A model generated the notes under the pieces. That model was not told the DNA's origin. It saw only the letters and a list, made by a program, of their open reading frames with translations, and searched no databases. Position numbers and translations under genes: made by a program. From Luteolibacter luteus (GTDB lineage: Bacteria; Verrucomicrobiota; Verrucomicrobiia; Verrucomicrobiales; Akkermansiaceae): a stretch of DNA of 64,000 bases. Numbering within the stretch: position 1 is the first letter of the stretch; each line of letters begins with the position of its first letter. The stretch is from contig NZ_CP051774.1 of the NCBI RefSeq assembly GCF_012913485.1, positions 992,001 to 1,056,000 of the forward strand, in the 5' to 3' direction. Below, piece by piece: positions 62,069 through 64,000 of the stretch.

Positions 62069-62448
62069 GGCGTCCCCATCACGAGGCAGGAAGAAAATTC
62101 CGACAACGGGCAATATCGCCGGAGCAAGGGGCAAAAAGGTGCGGGATCCGGGGTGAAGACGCATGTCCAGAGCCGCCTGTTCCACCTGTTGATAATAGGG
62201 AAAATAACAGGCGGCGGGGGGAGGCGAACATCGAACGCTCAACATTGAACGTCGAAGCGGGGAATCCCGGTGAAGCGGACTGGCGTGTAGAAAGCATGCT
62301 GGAAGAAAGTTTGGCGCATGCCGGGGTGGGATTCTACTGCCAGAGTTGGCTCTCAGTCCCAGTTTTTCCGGATAAGGCCTCCTCATGAGTGGGCGGGGGC
62401 ATCCGACGGCACCGTGAGTGAGCCGGATGCCCCGCAGGCATCGTCCAT
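62069..62448. other. 380-base gap with dispersed repeat copy 3
   Basis: The gap separates the EEP protein gene from the flotillin-like gene, both on the minus strand. It contains repeat copy 3 (62165-62300) and a small hairpin-forming GATGCC...GGCATC just downstream of the flotillin-like stop. Nothing else is recognised. Confidence 0.5.
62165..62300 (-). repeat. Dispersed repeat copy 3 with palindrome
   Basis: On the minus strand the order is GCATGCTTTCTACACGCC, GCTTCGACGTTCAATG, GTTCGATGTTCG, then a palindrome (GCCGCCTGTT...AACAGGCGGC, plus-strand 62172-62215). This matches copy 2 at 52690 block for block with scattered changes. Confidence 0.75.
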
Positions 62449-64000
62449 TTACGCCGCCTTGTTCGGCTCGATGGGTGTGACCTCGGCTTCCGGGGCGTCC
62501 ACCTCCTTCAAGGTGTCCCAAGCCGTGAGGAGCTGGATCATGGCTTGGAAGACACCGGCTTGAGCGGCTTCTTTCCCGTCTCCGCCGAGCATCACAAGTT
62601 TTTCCGGAACCAGAGGCTGCTTGCTGTTTGCCAGTTCGCTCGCGACGAGGTTCAGGGCGTAGAGACGGTTGTCGCCGTACGCCTCGACCTTCTGGCGGCT
62701 AACGTCCGCCTCGGCTTCACCCACGCGAGCGATGCGTCCGGCTTCTGCTTCGGCAATCTGGCGAATTCGAGCTGCTTCACCAAGACCGGTGAGTTCGGCC
62801 ACGCGGGCCTGGCCTTCCGCCATCGCGATCTCACGTTTGGCAAGACGCTCGGCTTCGGCGAGCTGGGCCGAACCCCGGTTCGCCGCAACCTGGATCTCGA
62901 TCTGTGTCTCGGTGAGGTGGGTTTGACGGGCTGCCTCGGCTTGCGCTTGGTTCAGCTCTTTCAGACGGGCCGCAGCTTCCTGCTGCTTGGCGAAGGTTTC
63001 CTTCTGCTCTTCGGCCAAGCGGCGCTGGCGCAGCTGGTCGAAGAGACTATCGATCGGATCCTCCCCATCGTGACGCTTCGCGCTTTCCGGGCGACCGATC
63101 AGCACCGCAACGCAATTGATGTCATAGCTCTCAAAGCGACGACCCAGCTCTTCCGTGGCGTGGGCCTGGATCTCTTCGCGGCGAGTCAACAGGTCGAGCA
63201 TGTTACTGCTCTGCGCGACGTCGCGGAAATAGGCGGTAAGGATGGGATCGAGGGTCTGGCTGATCAGGCGATTCACATCCCCGAAACGCTGAACCACGCG
63301 AGGAGCCTTCTGGTAGTCGATGTGGAGAACCAGGCTCAGAGGAAGCAAAGGTTCATAGCCGTCCGCGGTGATCAGCGGAATGCTGGTGAGGTGTTCGTCA
63401 TATTTGTGGTTCTCCGTTTGCCCGCTGATCCAGCGGAGAACGAAGTTCACGGTGGGCACGAGCTCCACCTTCAAGGCGTAAGGATTCAGCGCGTATTTTC
63501 CGGGAGTGAGCGCCTGCTTCCAGACACCGCGGCGGCCGCTTTCCACCTGCTCGCCATAGCGGAAGTTCGCGCCGGTCACGTCCGTGCCATCGCCACCGAA
63601 ATAGCCGATCACCACGCCCACGTAGCCGATGGGGATCAGGGTCTTTGGCTTCAGCTCGACCGTGGCGAACCAACGGTTGATGAAATAGGTACCGTCGGTC
63701 AACACTTGGAGTTGCTTGCCGCGACGGCCACCGAGGGTGAGAAAATGCTCGGGGTCCTGATAGTAGTTATGACCACTGCCTTGCGAATCCCGAACGTCGG
63801 GAGCGATCACCTCGCCGCCTTCCAAGGTAGGGCCATCATGTACCGTCACCACGCCGACATTGTCCGACTCGGAAAGACCATTCGGAGTCGGCGGAGGCTC
63901 CACGGGACGGGCCTTCGGATTGCCAACGATCACCGGGGTGAAGCCGGAGACGCCTTGCAACTCCTCAAGCCAATGCTGTGCCATGCGGTTCTCTTCCGTC
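62449..64000 (-). CDS. SPFH/band-7 (flotillin-like) protein, running off the right edge
   Basis: The open frame continues beyond the window: codons upstream of the ATG at 63984 are sense to the edge, so the start is uncertain and the 511 residues seen may be only the larger part. It has a PHB/SPFH domain and a long Ala/Glu-rich C-terminal coiled coil (EAERLAKREIAMAEGQARVAELTGLGEAARIRQIAEAEA), as in flotillin and slipin-type scaffold proteins. These form rings or membrane microdomains and often accompany proteases. No TM helix is visible in the part present. Confidence 0.85.
   Translation of the reverse strand, partial: TEENRMAQHWLEELQGVSGFTPVIVGNPKARPVEPPPTPNGLSESDNVGVVTVHDGPTLEGGEVIAPDVRDSQGSGHNYYQDPEHFLTLGGRRGKQLQVLTDGTYFINRWFATVELKPKTLIPIGYVGVVIGYFGGDGTDVTGANFRYGEQVESGRRGVWKQALTPGKYALNPYALKVELVPTVNFVLRWISGQTENHKYDEHLTSIPLITADGYEPLLPLSLVLHIDYQKAPRVVQRFGDVNRLISQTLDPILTAYFRDVAQSSNMLDLLTRREEIQAHATEELGRRFESYDINCVAVLIGRPESAKRHDGEDPIDSLFDQLRQRRLAEEQKETFAKQQEAAARLKELNQAQAEAARQTHLTETQIEIQVAANRGSAQLAEAERLAKREIAMAEGQARVAELTGLGEAARIRQIAEAEAGRIARVGEAEADVSRQKVEAYGDNRLYALNLVASELANSKQPLVPEKLVMLGGDGKEAAQAGVFQAMIQLLTAWDTLKEVDAPEAEVTPIEPNKAA

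Noticed and set aside
62449..63984. Taking the ATG at 63984 as the certain start of the flotillin-like gene
   Set aside because: The frame stays open to the window edge and no Shine-Dalgarno is visible, so the gene is reported as running off the edge.

Overview
The window looks like chromosomal DNA of a high-GC Verrucomicrobium (Luteolibacter/Haloferula-like). The clues are a large passenger-repeat (PATR) surface protein, a GH109-type Tat-exported glycosidase, a verrucomicrobial-style ECF sigma factor, the dnaA/dnaN pair and dispersed repeats of the 'TTCGATGTTCA' kind known from this phylum. No rRNA, CRISPR array or transposase was found. Organism assignment is inference.

Layout. 1-1275: end of a sugar-acid dehydrogenase and gluconokinase. 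1313-10725: a probable phenolic-lipid locus (ketoreductase, acyl carrier protein, YbhN-type flippase, patatin-like hydrolase, methyltransferase, flavin oxidoreductase, type III polyketide synthase) facing two ebo genes (eboE, eboC) and a second methyltransferase. 10787-19327: GH43-like enzyme, ECF sigma factor, membrane protein, tmRNA, a phosphatase, HrpA-type helicase and an ADP-ribosylglycohydrolase. 19448-21963: an EcoRII-like restriction-modification pair, lower in GC than its surroundings. 22676-24874: small exported or hypothetical proteins, one frameshifted. 24970-30689: AddB/AddA-like nuclease-helicase pair. 30754-32180: hibernation factor and HAD phosphatase.

32237-39324 is the most remarkable region: a complete RNA-repair locus with rtcA, rtcB, a Ro60 orthologue (rsr) and the divergent activator rtcR, plus a sigma-54 promoter ahead of rsr. 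The 1.1 kb between rsr and rtcB holds seven tandem Y RNAs. Each has the same two-helix, internal-loop Ro-binding architecture supported by compensatory changes. Five carry circularly permuted tRNA-like domains (YrlA type) that imitate different tRNAs, and two short ones next to rsr lack them.

39360-64000: pirin, an isochorismatase-like hydrolase with a divergent LysR regulator and palindromic operator, a GH109-like oxidoreductase, an EEP-family protein, pgsA, der, two small proteins, dnaN, dnaA with a candidate oriC, a sodium:solute symporter, kdsB-pyrG, a BaiN-like flavoprotein, the PATR protein, a second EEP protein and an SPFH/flotillin protein running off the right edge. Three copies of a palindrome-bearing dispersed repeat lie at about 22.3, 52.8 and 62.2 kb.
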